From Brugia malayi (lineage: Eukaryota > Nematoda > Chromadorea > Rhabditida > Onchocercidae): a stretch of 64,000 nt of DNA. Shown in pieces: positions 26,618 to 38,989 of the stretch (positions are counted from its first letter, which is position 1; every line of letters begins with the position of its first letter). The position numbers were made by a program, and so were the translations under genes. A model generated the notes under the pieces. It saw only the letters and a list, made by a program, of their open reading frames with translations, did no database searches and had not been told where the DNA came from. The DNA lies in assembly GCF_000002995.4 (NCBI RefSeq), contig NW_025062478.1, positions 11,280,001 through 11,344,000 of the forward strand. Direction: 5' to 3'.

Positions 26618-26699
26618 GGCGAGATGGCCGAGTGGTCTAAGGCGCTGGTTTTAGGCACCAGTCTCTTCGGAGGCGTGGGTTCGAATCCCACTCTCGTCA
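26618..26699 (+). tRNA. tRNA-Leu (anticodon UAG)
   Basis: A full cloverleaf can be drawn. The acceptor stem GGCGAGA (26618-26624) pairs with TCTCGTC (26692-26698) with one G-U pair, followed by discriminator A. The D arm has TGGCCGAGTGGTCTAAGGC. The anticodon arm is CTGGT-TTTAGGC-ACCAG with anticodon TAG. A long variable arm (TCTCTTCGGAGG), typical of leucine tRNAs, precedes the T arm GTGGGTTCGAATCCCAC. The gene has no intron. A TTTT run about 25 nt downstream could end Pol III transcription. Confidence 0.97.
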
Positions 26700-26895
26700 T
26701 CAGGTATGCTAGACGTTTGAGACCTTTTCTTGTGGGATTAATAGATAGCAACAACGAACAATTTTATCTTTCGCGGCTGTCTAAGAAATAAGAAGAAAGG
26801 TTTACATGTGATGAGAAACACATAACTTTTACTTCTACCAACAGTGTAACCTAAAGGGCGAATCGATCGATCTGGTGAACCTCAGTAGCGATATG

Positions 26896-26901
26896 TTTAT
26901 T
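26896..26901 (-). terminator. Candidate poly(A) signal of the PGAP2-like gene
   Basis: AATAAA on the minus strand lies 20 nt after the PGAP2 stop codon, which suggests a very short 3' UTR. Confidence 0.5.
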
Positions 26902-26920
26902 TGAAGGAAATGTTCCAAAC

Positions 26921-29284
26921 CTAACCATTCTTGTAGTGTTTCGGCATCTTAAACTGGTAGATGTCGTCGCAGTCATAAATTACCGATGCATGGAAAGCGT
27001 AATTTACCAGTATTAATAGATATTCCGAGAGTGCGAAGAAATCATATGCTGCAATAGATTAGCAAGTGACTAGATTAACAGATAAGGTATCATATCAACT
27101 ATCAAAACTTATTACTATCATGTAGGATGCACACGTTACTTATCAGCACTGTACACCAACTATTACTATGTGGTCAATTTCGAAGTGGTAAGTTTGCGAA
27201 GGTCGCTGAGCAAATGTGGTGAGGAGATCGAAAGCAACTACGGTGAACGGATTTGATACAGTTGTGCTCTCAGGTGACAAAGACTTATAATCAGGTAATT
27301 ATAAGGTACAGTCACAGCAGTAATAGGCTTGTACTCCTGACAAAGACTTCTGTAATCCTAATTGAGAATATGAGAAACTAGGCTCATTAGCTTAAAACAA
27401 TAGATTCGAGTATACCGAAATTATAGCACAAAATCCAATACATCGCAAAGAATAGGAATGTGACTGGTAGCAAAGCAATATAAACTAGCGTTAAGTAAAA
27501 TTTTAAATTGAAACTCCAATGTCCCTGAAACACAACAAATAGTTTAAGTGAAATATTATGTAAAATTACGTATGTGGCCTCCATAACTTTAATAATTTTG
27601 ATCATTTCAGAAATTAAAAAAGAAAAAAAAAGGCAGAAGAATAACGGAATTATGCTTATGTGCCAGTGAAAATAATCTTACATTAAAATGTTCCACGTAA
27701 TGTTTACTCCTCCGATACGTCGTTGTAATAACCGTGAAATGTATTGCGCTGGAGAAAGCAAATATCATGAAGAAGTGAACATGCCAATCTGTCAAGTATA
27801 TTTGTCATTGAAAAACGAAACATACAAATTATTCATTTCATCTCACATTTTAATGCTCCTTTTGTGCATAAGATTTTGTGAAAAGAATTGTTTGTCAAAA
27901 ATGAGAAAAACAAATTTTTTAAAATATTTACTAAAATGTGTGCCATGCAATTGATGCGTTTCTTCACGTTCGCCAATTACCGTTAACAGCAAAACCATCA
28001 GAATCTCAACCAAACCTGACAGAATGATAATCCGTGATAGCACTTCGTGCAGTTTCCGGTTACACAATTCATTTGATGGAATTCGACAAATTCTATCTGG
28101 AAAACTAATACCAAATGTACGATTAAATTTCTTCTGTAAAGTATCATAGAGGAGATATAGTGTTAGGTAAGTCAGTGTTAGACAAAAAATTTATAAATCG
28201 GATTTCTGATTTATGAAATTTTTAACAATCAGAAGATTGGCTTTCTATTTCAAAATACTTCATCATTAAGCTTTCGAACAAAAATCTGATCGGAAACAAC
28301 TCCGGAACCAAATCAACATGAGTTGAGACCTGATTTGCTGGTAATGAAAAAGTGATTGCACATATGTCATATTATTCTTGTATTTTTGAATATGTATTAT
28401 ATATTCGCGATATCGGCTACCAAACAAATGTGTTTAATAACTTATATGGAAGGTTACTAAATTATATTAAATTATATTTATATTTGTGAATAATGTAATA
28501 ATTGTATTAAATTATATTTATATTTGTGAATAATTGCGCATTTGAGAAGTAAAAGATGGAGAAATTACAACTTACAATTTGTTAAAACTAGAAGAAATCG
28601 CAGTGGAAGATGAAGGAGAACTGCAGCATTCCAAATGATTCGTTCCTTTGGTAAATTGATAATTCGCGAAAATGATGGTATATTAACGAGCTATCAAAGA
28701 ATGAAAAATGAGGTGAATTACCATCAATGATTCGAAAAATAAGTGAAATAATTATTGTAATTCATCAAAAACAAATAACAAAAATGAAATTGTTACTACT
28801 AAATGAGAAAAAAATATAAATTTATGTGAGCAGTATGAATTAAGCTTTAGTTTTAGACTTTTTTAGACTAAGTGAAAGGAAAAAAATTGCAAAATTTATA
28901 AATGTTTTTGAATCTATCATTTCCACTTTTCATATTTTTACTTCAAAAATTATTTTAAGAGTAACACTAAAAGAATATCAAAAAAAAAAAAAGATTAAAG
29001 GAATGAAATAATTAAAATAAGCTTACCCCACATGACCAATCATAAGCTAAAATCTGTTGATAATCCAATGAAAATCCAAGTAAAAAATCAATTATAAGGG
29101 CTAAAATAGGTGCACCAACGGTTACAAGGACATAATTTTGAAATGAAATTTGAAGTAATATTATAAAATCCTTCTTGTTATCATCTTTTTGAGTATATGG
29201 AACGTTGCTTTCCTTATTAAATTTCATTTCATCGGTTTCTTTCATCCATCCATTCACTTTGTCATTCGTCGTAAAATGCACCAT
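26921..29284 (-). CDS. pgap2: PGAP2-like GPI-anchor lipid remodelling protein
   Basis: Golgi/ER multipass protein of the PGAP2/Frag1 family; mammalian PGAP2 acts in fatty-acid remodelling of GPI anchors. Exons: 29284-29027, 28690-28589, 28133-27968, 27788-27682, 27524-27416 and 27048-26921, totalling 870 nt or 289 residues. Family marks: a first membrane helix after a charged N-terminus (VTVGAPILALIIDFLLG), a luminal Cys (DWSCG), then NIPSFSRIINLPKERIIW and LHLPLRFLL, matching the SVSAAI..ERYIWR..LHSAPRFL pattern. Later comes VLLLTVIGEHWHVHFFMIFAF, and the last exon gives FFALSEYLLILVNYAFHAS, like the family FALFEYLVVLSNIAFH. The exon 2 donor is uncertain: 28589 keeps phase, while a stronger GTAAG at 28576 would give a stop at the next junction. 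The C-terminus is polar and basic. Confidence 0.85.
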
Positions 29285-31725
29285 TACTTTTCTCTATGCA
29301 ATAACAAATATTTATGGATAAAAGAAGCATGTCAAAACTTGAAATGAATTCATCTCGTTTTCTTATCAGTAATATCTGTTCTTATCAGTTACTCATTGAT
29401 TGACATTTGGTCTCTCATAATGATAACCGGAAAGCAAATGGTGCCTAATTCAGTACGTCTGTTGCAGGCTGATCAAATCTTGATTTCTGATAACATTCGA
29501 AAGCTAAACTGAACCAAAAACCAAAAAAGAAAAAATTTGTTGCTGTTTCTCTTCCAGCCATTACTTCCTTTCCTACAGTCTGTTGAAGTTGGTAACAGGA
29601 TGTGGTCTTCCGGATATCATCTTCCGACATTTGCAAACAATTTCAGGAAATTATTTACAAAAGAATTAGTATCTTTTTCAGATTGATATTTGATAAAAAA
29701 AATACATTTGTTTAATCATATCCCAAAATTTCGCAAAAAATCTTTATTTTCATCCCAGCTGTATTAGTTGCTTCTGAATTTGTATTACGATTTTCAGTAT
29801 ATTATTTGAAACTATCAAATTGAACAATTACAAATTAAAATTTCATTTTAAATTTAAAAGGATTTAACACAGTGATACATTAGAACAAAGTGTAAAGGAA
29901 ATAAATCGATATCAGCAGTCTAACGCTGATAACTTACAACCATTTGCTGATACCGCACTTCACTACTGATAAGTATTGATAATTCCGTTTCCTGTATAGC
30001 AGCAAAGAATTTAATCGATTCTGTGCAGGAAAGTAAAAAGCGAAGCAATTGCAAGGTATTAGATAATGAAAATTGAAGAGAATTGGAAGATGAAAGAGAA
30101 ATGAAAATTTGATGGTTTTCGACCAGGTGAAACCAGACAGAAACCAGTAGAATTGAGCATTACCTTCTTACTTCTTTCCTTTTCGGCGGCGTTGACAAAG
30201 AAAAAGAGGTCAAAGGACATCAACTGAATTGCATCCTGAAAGTTTGCCTTTATAAAAAGAGCATAAATAAGATGATTGATTCAAATTTATCACATAGCAG
30301 TGCCTTGTGATTATGCAAAATTCATACTTAAAGATGGGCTATGACAATTCGAAGGATTTTTGTTTTTATTTTTTTGGAAAACCTAAAGGGAAAGTTTATT
30401 TTGATCACAATAAACACATGGAGAATAGCAGAAAATATACTAATTTTGGTCTTTTATATTAAAATTTAATTTATTACTTTACAAAAATTTCAGTTTTTAG
30501 TTGATGGAAAAAAATAGAGTTGAGTAGGTTATTAAGAAGTATTTTCCAAAAAAATAAATTTGCAACTAATTTTGCAATAAAAATTAAAATTAAAATTTTT
30601 AGATGAAAATATGAGTGGAAATCTGCAGTGGCAATGCTTGTGTTTACCTTTTAAAAGTTGTTGAAATTTGACAATTTCCATATGATACTTACTTTTTTTG
30701 TGAAAAAAAGAAAAAAATAATTTGCATTTCATTCATTCATTTTTTACGTGTTATGACGTGATAGCACACTTAAAAACTCAAAATCCCAAATTTAATTGAA
30801 TTATTGAAATTATTTGCATCACTTAATTTTGTGCAACAATTTCAATTTTTTAAATGTTGGAGCTTTTAATGTGATATTTGAAGTTTTTTTTTTTTTTTTT
30901 TTTGTTTAACTTGACATATATTCATGTAATCCTTTTCAAATCCTTTTCACACGACTCATAGCATTTCAGAAATATTCCAATCTTCATTTTTTTTGAAATT
31001 TTAACTTCAAAAATTTTCTTATAATTTTCTATCTAATTCCAATTCAAAACCATTTCAGCCATAAACTATTCTATATTCCGAGAACCGAAAATTGCTCGTT
31101 AAGAAATTTTTTTTTCTCGTTTTTCTTCTACCATTGTTGATTTAATTTTATAATTTTGTTATGTGGGAAAAACTTGTAATAATTAATAAAAAAAAAAATG
31201 TAGTAGTTAATAATAATAACGGTTAATAATTAACAATTAATAATAATAATAATGATAATAATGATAATATAATAATAATAATAATCCGCAAGTATCGTGT
31301 GGAAATAAAATTTTGAAAGCCACTATGAGCCTAAAAGTGGGTGCAATGAAATTGTTTAGTAATTTGATTTAAAAAAAATTTTTTACGGAATTTTGTAAAT
31401 TATCACAATCTCATTCTTTCGTTCTGCTAAAAAGTGGCGGCAGAATGGCAAATGTAAATGATTTAGAAAAAAAAGTTGAAATTAAATTTGGGAGAAATTT
31501 GAAAAATTAATAAATTATTCGAATAAAAAAGGTCTTTATAATGAACAATTTTTTAAAGATTTTATTAGTAACAATTTTAGCAACAATTTTATTAATCAGA
31601 AAGATACAATTGTTTATGGCAGTTTCAATCATTTTTTTAAAATATTCTTATCAAAATTGACTGATTAAAATATATTATGCTAAGGTGATTGTTGTTGGCT
31701 TTTCCGTTGTCGTAAAATAAAATCT
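29285..31725. other. Intergenic stretch between FAM161 and PGAP2 on the minus strand
   Basis: Very AT-rich, with a long T run at 30885-30903 and a TAA/ATA simple-sequence patch (31199-31285). The minus-strand frames at 29445-29636 and 30532-30732 have no family resemblance. No gene is seen. Confidence 0.6.
31199..31285. repeat. TAA/ATA simple sequence
   Basis: Imperfect run of TAA and AATAAT units in the flank between two minus-strand genes. Confidence 0.7.
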
Positions 31726-34700
31726 CTAGCTGTCCTCTGAAATTTCACTACTTTTTGGCTCGGATATAAATGTCTCATCAATGCTATCATTCATACTTCC
31801 GCCATCACTATCATCATTGTCATCATCACCATCATTATCATCATCATCATCATCATCACCATCATCATTATCATCACCATTATCATCATCACCATCATCA
31901 TTATCATCACCATTATCATCATCACCATCATCATTATCATCATCATCATCATCACCGTCATCACCGTTATTACCATGATCATCATTTCCACCAATTTCAT
32001 CATCATCATAATCAGTATCATACTCGTCATTATCACTATCACTATCACCGGTATCATCATTTTCTTTATCACATTCTTCTTCTTTGTCCATTCTACCCAA
32101 TATGAATAAACTATCGCCACTGACTTTTGTTTTTGAAGTTTGCTAAAAATACGTAGCATAAAATGTGTATCTGATTTCTCAAAAAAAAAAAAAAATCTCA
32201 TTTTAATATGAAAGTGAAAGTTTAAATAAAAAATGCTAACTTTGCCCATATTTTATCAGTTTTACTTTGCTTAAAATTAATTGAAGGCAAGTCAATCGAT
32301 TATTCCTACCAAAGATTTATTAAAAATACCAATAAAGCAATGTATTATCAACCGTAATTTGAAATCTAAGATAACTTCAGATTAAACATTCGTGAAATAT
32401 TTGAAAAGACGTACCAGGCCGTTTCTATTCTGATCCAATGCGGAGATCATTGATAGTTGATCGGAATTGGTTGTTAACAATCTATTCGGATAATCACTTT
32501 GTATACTAACTTTTCGTGTTTTATTTCGTGTCTCCGTAATGCTTGCCTTGTACTTCCGTTCGAATCTTAACTTCAATCATTTCAGGAAATTTCAGGAAAA
32601 CTCGGGAAAGCGTACCGTAATACAGGTTAAGAACAAGTTGAAACTTCATTAATGCTTGCTCACTCTCTGTTCTCCATATTAGTAGAGAAAGATCTGACAT
32701 TTTGCAACTTTTTAATTCAACCACTTTGAGTTTTAGCTAGTGACTTGTACATAACAAAGGTCAAGGAGCAAAGGTCATTATGTGATGAATAATATTATAG
32801 ATCACCAGTGAATGCCCATGTTGTCTATTAACATGCATTTTTCACCCCTCAGTAATCAACGTAAATGCAATCCTTACTGATATGAATTCCGGCTCATTAC
32901 AAATGCAAAAGTAGCATCCGGAAAATGTCCATAGCGTAGCGTAGCGTAAATAATGATTTATTGAAATTGATTTACACGTCCTTCATTTCACTTATCAATC
33001 ATATTACTCATTCTATTCCACCTAATTTGTCTTGCATTGGTTCAGTAAACAAAATTAACTTATAGCTTTTATATTTAGCAAATAAATTTAAATAAGAATG
33101 ATAGATTGACACAGATAAGAAGCAAACTATTATTGTGAATAATAAAGAAATTAACAGATACCGCTGCATTTTAATTAGCATTTCTTGTTGTTCTACAATA
33201 AGCGCCCGTGCTTCAACTCGTCGTTTCATCGCTTTCAATTCATTACGATATTCATCTGCTCGTTCTTGCTGTTTTAATCTACATTTTAAAAATTAGCATA
33301 AATTCATTAATGAGAAACTAATGCACAAATAATGACAATTTATCATTCTCAAAATTACGGAAGATGAATGAGACGGAACTTCATTACTTGAATAATAGAT
33401 TGGATTAGATTAGATTAGATCAGATTAAATGAGATAAGATAAGATTAGATTAGATTAGATTAGAATAACCATCTTAAAATTTAACACCAAAAGGTTTGTG
33501 TTTGAAATTTTTTGCATAGAATATAATTCCGCAAATTGCCCATCTGAATATTATTTCAAGATCTTTCTAGAGAATTTTGCCTTTCCAGGATTTTTCTAGA
33601 CAGTTTTAAGAGTTCCCACAAAATTCAAATCTTTTCAGTGAATGTCATGACAAACTAATTAATTTACAATCCATTAATCTATCTAAAAAATAAGAGAAGA
33701 AGATGCTAAGCTTACTTTTTCTCCTTCAATCTACGTTGAATATCACGTATTACGGTAACTTCGGTTGCCAATTTTTGTTTCAGTTTTATACGTGCCAATT
33801 CATTTCGTTTTCTCATTAATTCCCAATACTTTCTTGAACAATTTCGTTCACTTTCCATTTTTTCAACACGAATCCTTCAAGTAAATGAAATCCTTTGCTG
33901 TGATCGTTTAAATTATTATTATGTTAATTTATTATTGCTAATGTTTTATTAGGATTATTATTGTTTATTATTATTATTATTTAGAAAATAGAAAATAGGA
34001 AAAGAGTAGAAAAAAAAAAAAAAAGTATTTTATTATTTTTACTCAGAATTTTTGCGATAGTTTTTTTTTTTTCAAAAGTTTTATTTCTACTTTTTCTTCC
34101 AAATTCCCTTATTTATTTCCACTTTTATTATACAAATACCGATTAGCTTCATTACGTAGCAAAGATGCGTGATTGAGACGTATTCCCGGTCCGTTATATT
34201 CTCGCAAATTACCCAGCGAATAGCTACGACGATGTATTCTTGGCGACAAAATTTGATTATTGCACTAAAATTTTACAACTATGATTTATTGCAAAATTTT
34301 TAAAATGTGTGATTTATAATGAACAAATGCACATGATCACTGGAAAAACAAAAGTAATTATTATTTAGCCTAAAATATCGTCCTAAAATACTGTCCTGAA
34401 ATATTGTCCTAAAATATCGTCCTAAAATACTGTCCTGAAATATTGTCCTAAAATATCGTCCTAAAATATCGCCCTAAAATATCGTCCTGAAATATTGTCC
34501 TAAAATATTGTCCTAAAATACCGCCCTAACTTCCATATGAAATGAGGAATCTCTCTGAATACACAATATACGACTGTCATTTGCTCCAAGAATATGAATT
34601 ATTGATTTATTTCGAAAAATTGAAACGAACGAACTTTATGAGTTTGTATTCGTTGATCAGTTTGAAAACAAAAAGGTGTTACAACGGTTATAGGACGATT

Positions 34701-37700
34701 TGCTGCTGCTTTTTCTAGTTTATTTAATAATTGCTCGTGTAGCTTTTTAAAATTTGGTACCTGAAATAAGGATGTTTGAGAGGTGTAATTGCTGTTAAGG
34801 TGCTATTAAAGTGGTGTGAAGGTTGTTAGGTACCAAACATCATACCATATAGTTAGTAAGTAATTTAGTAGAAGATAATTAATTTCCGTGGTATAACAGC
34901 TAGCAGATGCAGCTTGTAAGAATAATTAGAACAAAATTATTCTTAGAAATTAAATCTCTCCCTCTCTCTCTGCGTTTCGATTCTTTTACCGATAAAATGG
35001 AAGTAAAAATTCTGCAAGAAAAAATAAATACGACTGAAATGGATTTTATTCCTATTTGTCACTTAGTATTTTATTGCATTGTTTTTATTTTGTTATTCTA
35101 TGCAATTATCCAATTTTATCCTAAAATTAAATTTTTTGAATTGTAATTCAATTTATATTTGATTCATATGTATGACAATTAAAACTAATTAGAGTTAAAT
35201 ATTGATTTTGTTGTATTAAACATAAATTGAAATTATCTCTGTTGAAAATTAATATTTTGTTTGACTTTCAATAGCAGTAATTACAATTCAAAAAGATTTT
35301 CACTTATTGAAAAGTGATTCTTTCCTTTTGCAACTAATCGTTTATTGCAAAATTTCTTCCAAACTTTATTAGTAAGTATAAAAAAGTATACAAATTAACC
35401 ATACGTTCCGTGAATAGCAGACGTTACGCTTCTTCTCGTGATTCACGCAGTATTTTCCATGTCGTAAATGGTGCTGCACTTTTGATTGCATTGCATGTTT
35501 CTGCAGTTGTAACTTTAATTTAATTCACACAATTCATCATTCATTGTTTCAACTTTGTTATTAATTAGGTTTCATCCTAACCTTTCACCTTTTATTATAA
35601 CTTAGTAAAATTTTCAAATGTTCATTATTATTTCAGCTCGACAGGTGTAACATTGATGTTTACAGATTGGCATGCACAATTGCTACTTGTAATATTTTTT
35701 CGTTTTGTCATTTTATAATCAATTTTTTTCTTTCATTCATATCTTCATTTCAAGAATAAATTTGATAAGCTAAATCATTTTGATAATTGCTTAGAAATGA
35801 ATGATTACTAAATATAAATGAAAATATAATTTTATCACTTTCTTTCAATTTGCTTTATTTTTTCAATATTTCTTAAATTTCTATATATCATTATCAGTTT
35901 TCATTTTTTGATTTTCAGTTCCTTCCATTTTCTATGTTATAATTACAACCATTTATTTGAAATGTTGATTTCAAACTTTTTAAATTATATCCCTTTTCTG
36001 CTATTTCTGTAAAAAAAAATTCCACAGGTAGGGTTTGAAATGAAATAATAAAATCAGTGGTACCTCAAGTCCTGCTGGTGCTCGACTTGTTCGAATCAAT
36101 TCTGCTGCTCGTTCCGTCTTCCGTCGTGCCCTTTTATATGCTTCAATTTCATGTTTGTATGACGGTACGTAGACGCTAAGCGGAACATCTTTTGCCTTGA
36201 AGGCCTCTCGTTTACTCCATTCGGATGCTTCAGCACTTATACATCGACGCAAGTGGAAGCTTTCCGGTGCTAAGTTTGCACTCACTGCCGGAAACCGTAC
36301 TTTTCCAAGTATTTCCATTGCTTTTTGGTGTCGTGTTTGCCGGGCCTAGTTTTGACTTATATCATAGGTACACGTCACGTGGTGACATTTTTCAGGTAAA
36401 TTAGGCCTCAAACTACTAAAGCTCTAAGTGCATATTACTTACGCTGTTGTCATTCTCATTAACCAGACATAAATCTATCTTACTAAAATTTGTCATGCAA
36501 ATCAGAGGACTAATTATTATAATACCTGCTCCTCCTTTTCACGTAACTGTTGATAACGTGGCTCATACGTAGATCGTGGTACTTCTCGAGCTCTATTCCT
36601 GCAGTTCAGGTATATAGCCTAGTACACTCAATGTTTTTCTACTCTTTGGCCAAATAGATGACTAATCTTTAGACGCTTATAATACAGCGACATAAATTAT
36701 TGAAAAAATTTTTTGAAATGTCTTAAAATGCCAACCGAAGATACATTATTTCTTCCTTTTCTCTCATTTCTTCAACCTTCTTCTTTTCCATTAATTCGTT
36801 CATAAATCGCCACGAATAAGACGATCGAGTTGATTTCCTATTGTTTCTTAATATGCAAATTAGGCAAAGATAATAAGTTTTCTTCTTCTCTTTTAGAAAA
36901 TCAATCGTCGTTTATTTAAAAGTTCTTTAAAGTGAACACATTCTGAAATGATTATTCCTCATTTTTTTTTATAAATTTAAGGAAAAAAAGTGATTCTTAT
37001 TAAACAAATAATTACTTTAAGCGCAATTTCTCAGTATTACTGATGTTATCAGTAAGTTATCAGTAAAACTTTTTAGTATCACTAAAAATGTTATCAGCAT
37101 TCCTCAGCATATTCATACCTTTCCTCACAGATTCTCTGTTTTTGGGTTTGCAGTACTGACTGCATTGACCGTGAACGTCTGTACGAGTCTTTTCCGTGAT
37201 TTGCGTGAACGCAATTGCATGAATTGGATAAAACTATAAATACAGATAATAGTATAAATGTAAACAAAAGTGAATAGTTGTTTAAAAAAAATATATAAAT
37301 ATAATTAAAATATAAATATTAAATATAATTAAATATTAATGTAAATTGGATTGCATAGAATATCGTAATTAATTGTAATTAAATAAAATTAAAATATAAA
37401 TATTAATATAAATTGGATTTGCATAGAGTATTACCATATGTACAGTACAAATAAAGTGATTACAACAAATATGAATATAAATAAACAAGATGATAAAGAA
37501 GTATTTTGATAAATATTAATATTGATAATATAATTATCGAAGAAGTATGATTTAATGAATAACAATACGATAAATTATAGTAATGGAATATGATAATAAG
37601 TGATAATTGATAATACAATAAGGCACAGTGTTCGATTCTAATTTGCATAAATTGAAGAAATCTTTGTTTATTTATTTTTCCTCTTTTGACATTATCAATC

Positions 37701-38693
37701 CTTAAAATTATGATTTGTAATGGTAGAATATAGGATTGAAGAATAATAAAGAATTGAAAAAAAAAAAAAATTCAATTTTTTTAAAATCCTTTTTAAGACA
37801 AAGTTATCAAAAATACGCTATGATATTATTATCTATCCATTTCTCTCTCTTTTTTTTTCTCTAATCATTTCTTGATTCCTTTCTTATCACTGATATTTTA
37901 TCATAAAGTTTAATTTTTTTTTTTTTATGTCTTGAATAGCTAATTTTCAGTTTACAATCATTCATCCTACTGCATATTTCATAAAATTATTGATTAATTT
38001 AGAATAATTTCGAGAAATTTGCAAATATTTATTAGACAGAAAATTACCACAACATTGCTGATCAATTATATCAGTACGACAAATTTTTATTGATGCGACA
38101 GATTTGGATGAGTGCGACAAGTTGCACACTTTGTCAATCACTGCAAATGTCTTCTTATGCTTTTGTCGTATACGCATTAAATGTATCATGAAATTTGGAT
38201 CTTCCAAACGATTTTTATTCTGGAAATGCAAAAGTTTAACAAAAATTTTAATTAGCAATTTCACTAATCTGATTTACTAATTATTTGATTTACTAAATAA
38301 AATAATTAAATGAATTTTTTTTTTTTTTTTAAGTTAATTTACAACAATATCAAAAATTTATTATAGCAAACAAATTGTTGATTTCAGAATATTTGCAAGT
38401 ATAAATCGATAACCTGTAGAATAGTATCCAAGAAATGATCAGTAGCATCTAAAGCACGCTCCATTTCATCTATCATTGCTTTTTTTTCTGCTAATATAAA
38501 TTAAATTTGAACGACCAATTTTAAAACGAAAGAAAAAAAAAAAAAAAAAAACATAGAAAGTTAGAAAAGATTAATTTTATAATTGTGCGCAAAGTGTACC
38601 AAACTCATCGGATTGTTTTTGAAGTGCGCAAAGAATACCATCTAGACTTTCTAGGTCATATAAATTTCTAGGCTTTATAACTATGCTTATCAT
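31726..38693 (-). CDS. fam161: FAM161A/B-type centrosomal and ciliary protein with acidic repeat tail
   Basis: Microtubule-associated protein of centrioles and cilium base in animals. Fifteen exons: 38693-38600, 38490-38414, 38219-38048, 37233-37119, 36837-36736, 36598-36526, 36345-36064, 35500-35405, 34760-34635, 34264-34140, 33874-33716, 33278-33162, 32671-32635, 32570-32415 and 32142-31726. They total 2148 nt, 715 residues, like human FAM161A. Family signs in order: EVPRSTYEPRYQQL, DVPLSVYVPSYKHEIEAYK (residues 212-305), VPNFKKLHEQLLNKLEKA with VVTPFCFQTD, LSPRIHRRSYSLGNL, and the coiled coil ADEYRNELKAMKRRVEARAL ending MLIKMQR. These parallel FAM161 PVPRSTY, PVPASVFLPLYHDL, CPTPDFEDL, LSPRRKSPVR and REYQRELEEREEKLKKRPLLFE. 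The last exon is mostly Asp, encoded by a GAT-rich repeat; human FAM161A also ends acidic. Exons 13-14 (weak donor at 32635) are the least sure. An X-box lies 283 bp upstream. Confidence 0.85.
31797..32047. repeat. GAT/ATC-rich coding repeat in the FAM161 last exon
   Basis: On the minus strand a GAT-rich trinucleotide array encodes an Asp/Asn/Gly tract. The purest part (about 31830-31960) shows a 33-bp higher-order unit encoding DGDDDNGDDND. On the plus strand the same array creates a fortuitous poly-His frame. Confidence 0.9.
33403..33464. repeat. Pentanucleotide GATTA repeat in a FAM161 intron
   Basis: About twelve units of GATTA or close variants (GATCA, GATAA) lie between the exons at 33278 and 33716. 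Confidence 0.85.
34369..34529. repeat. 13-bp minisatellite with 39-bp higher order in a FAM161 intron
   Basis: About 12.4 copies of CCTAAAATATCGT. Units alternate as TCGT, ACTGT and ATTGT endings, giving a 39-bp trimer at the start of the array. The array sits between the exons at 34264 and 34635. Confidence 0.9.
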
Positions 38694-38975
38694 ATGGATC
38701 ACAAAAAATTTGCAAAGATTGTTTATTGCCTGAAATGGGCAAAAAAAAAAAAAAAAAGCTTTGTCCCAGTAATATTAAACTCTATTAGCAGTTTTTCGGA
38801 TTGAAATTAACTAACGAAATATGAAAGTTATCACTGAACAGGCGCTGTTGACTTTATCACCTACAAAAACTAAATTATATTAAAATATGAATGGAATGAT
38901 ACGACGTCTTATTTTACGTCTAAAGCTAAATTGAAGTGTAATAGTAGAAAGAGACTGCCTTCGTTGTGGGTAATG

Positions 38976-38989
38976 GTTACCCTGGTGAT
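38976..38989 (-). promoter_or_regulatory. Candidate X-box (RFX/DAF-19 site) of the FAM161 gene
   Basis: On the gene strand the site reads ATCACCAGGGTAAC. It matches 13 of 14 positions of the nematode X-box RYYNYYWWRRNRAC; only the second W (here G) deviates. It lies 283-296 bp upstream of the FAM161 start codon and in the same orientation. DAF-19 uses such sites to drive ciliary genes in C. elegans. Confidence 0.6.

Noticed and set aside
27607..27954. Overlapping frames on both strands around 27.6-28.0 kb
   Set aside because: The minus-strand frame is a PGAP2 exon read past its donor into intron, and the plus-strand frame is its antisense shadow.
31770..32105. Plus-strand open frame rich in histidine
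   Set aside because: It is the antisense of the Asp-coding GAT repeat in the FAM161 last exon; poly-His arises from ATC/CATCAC units.
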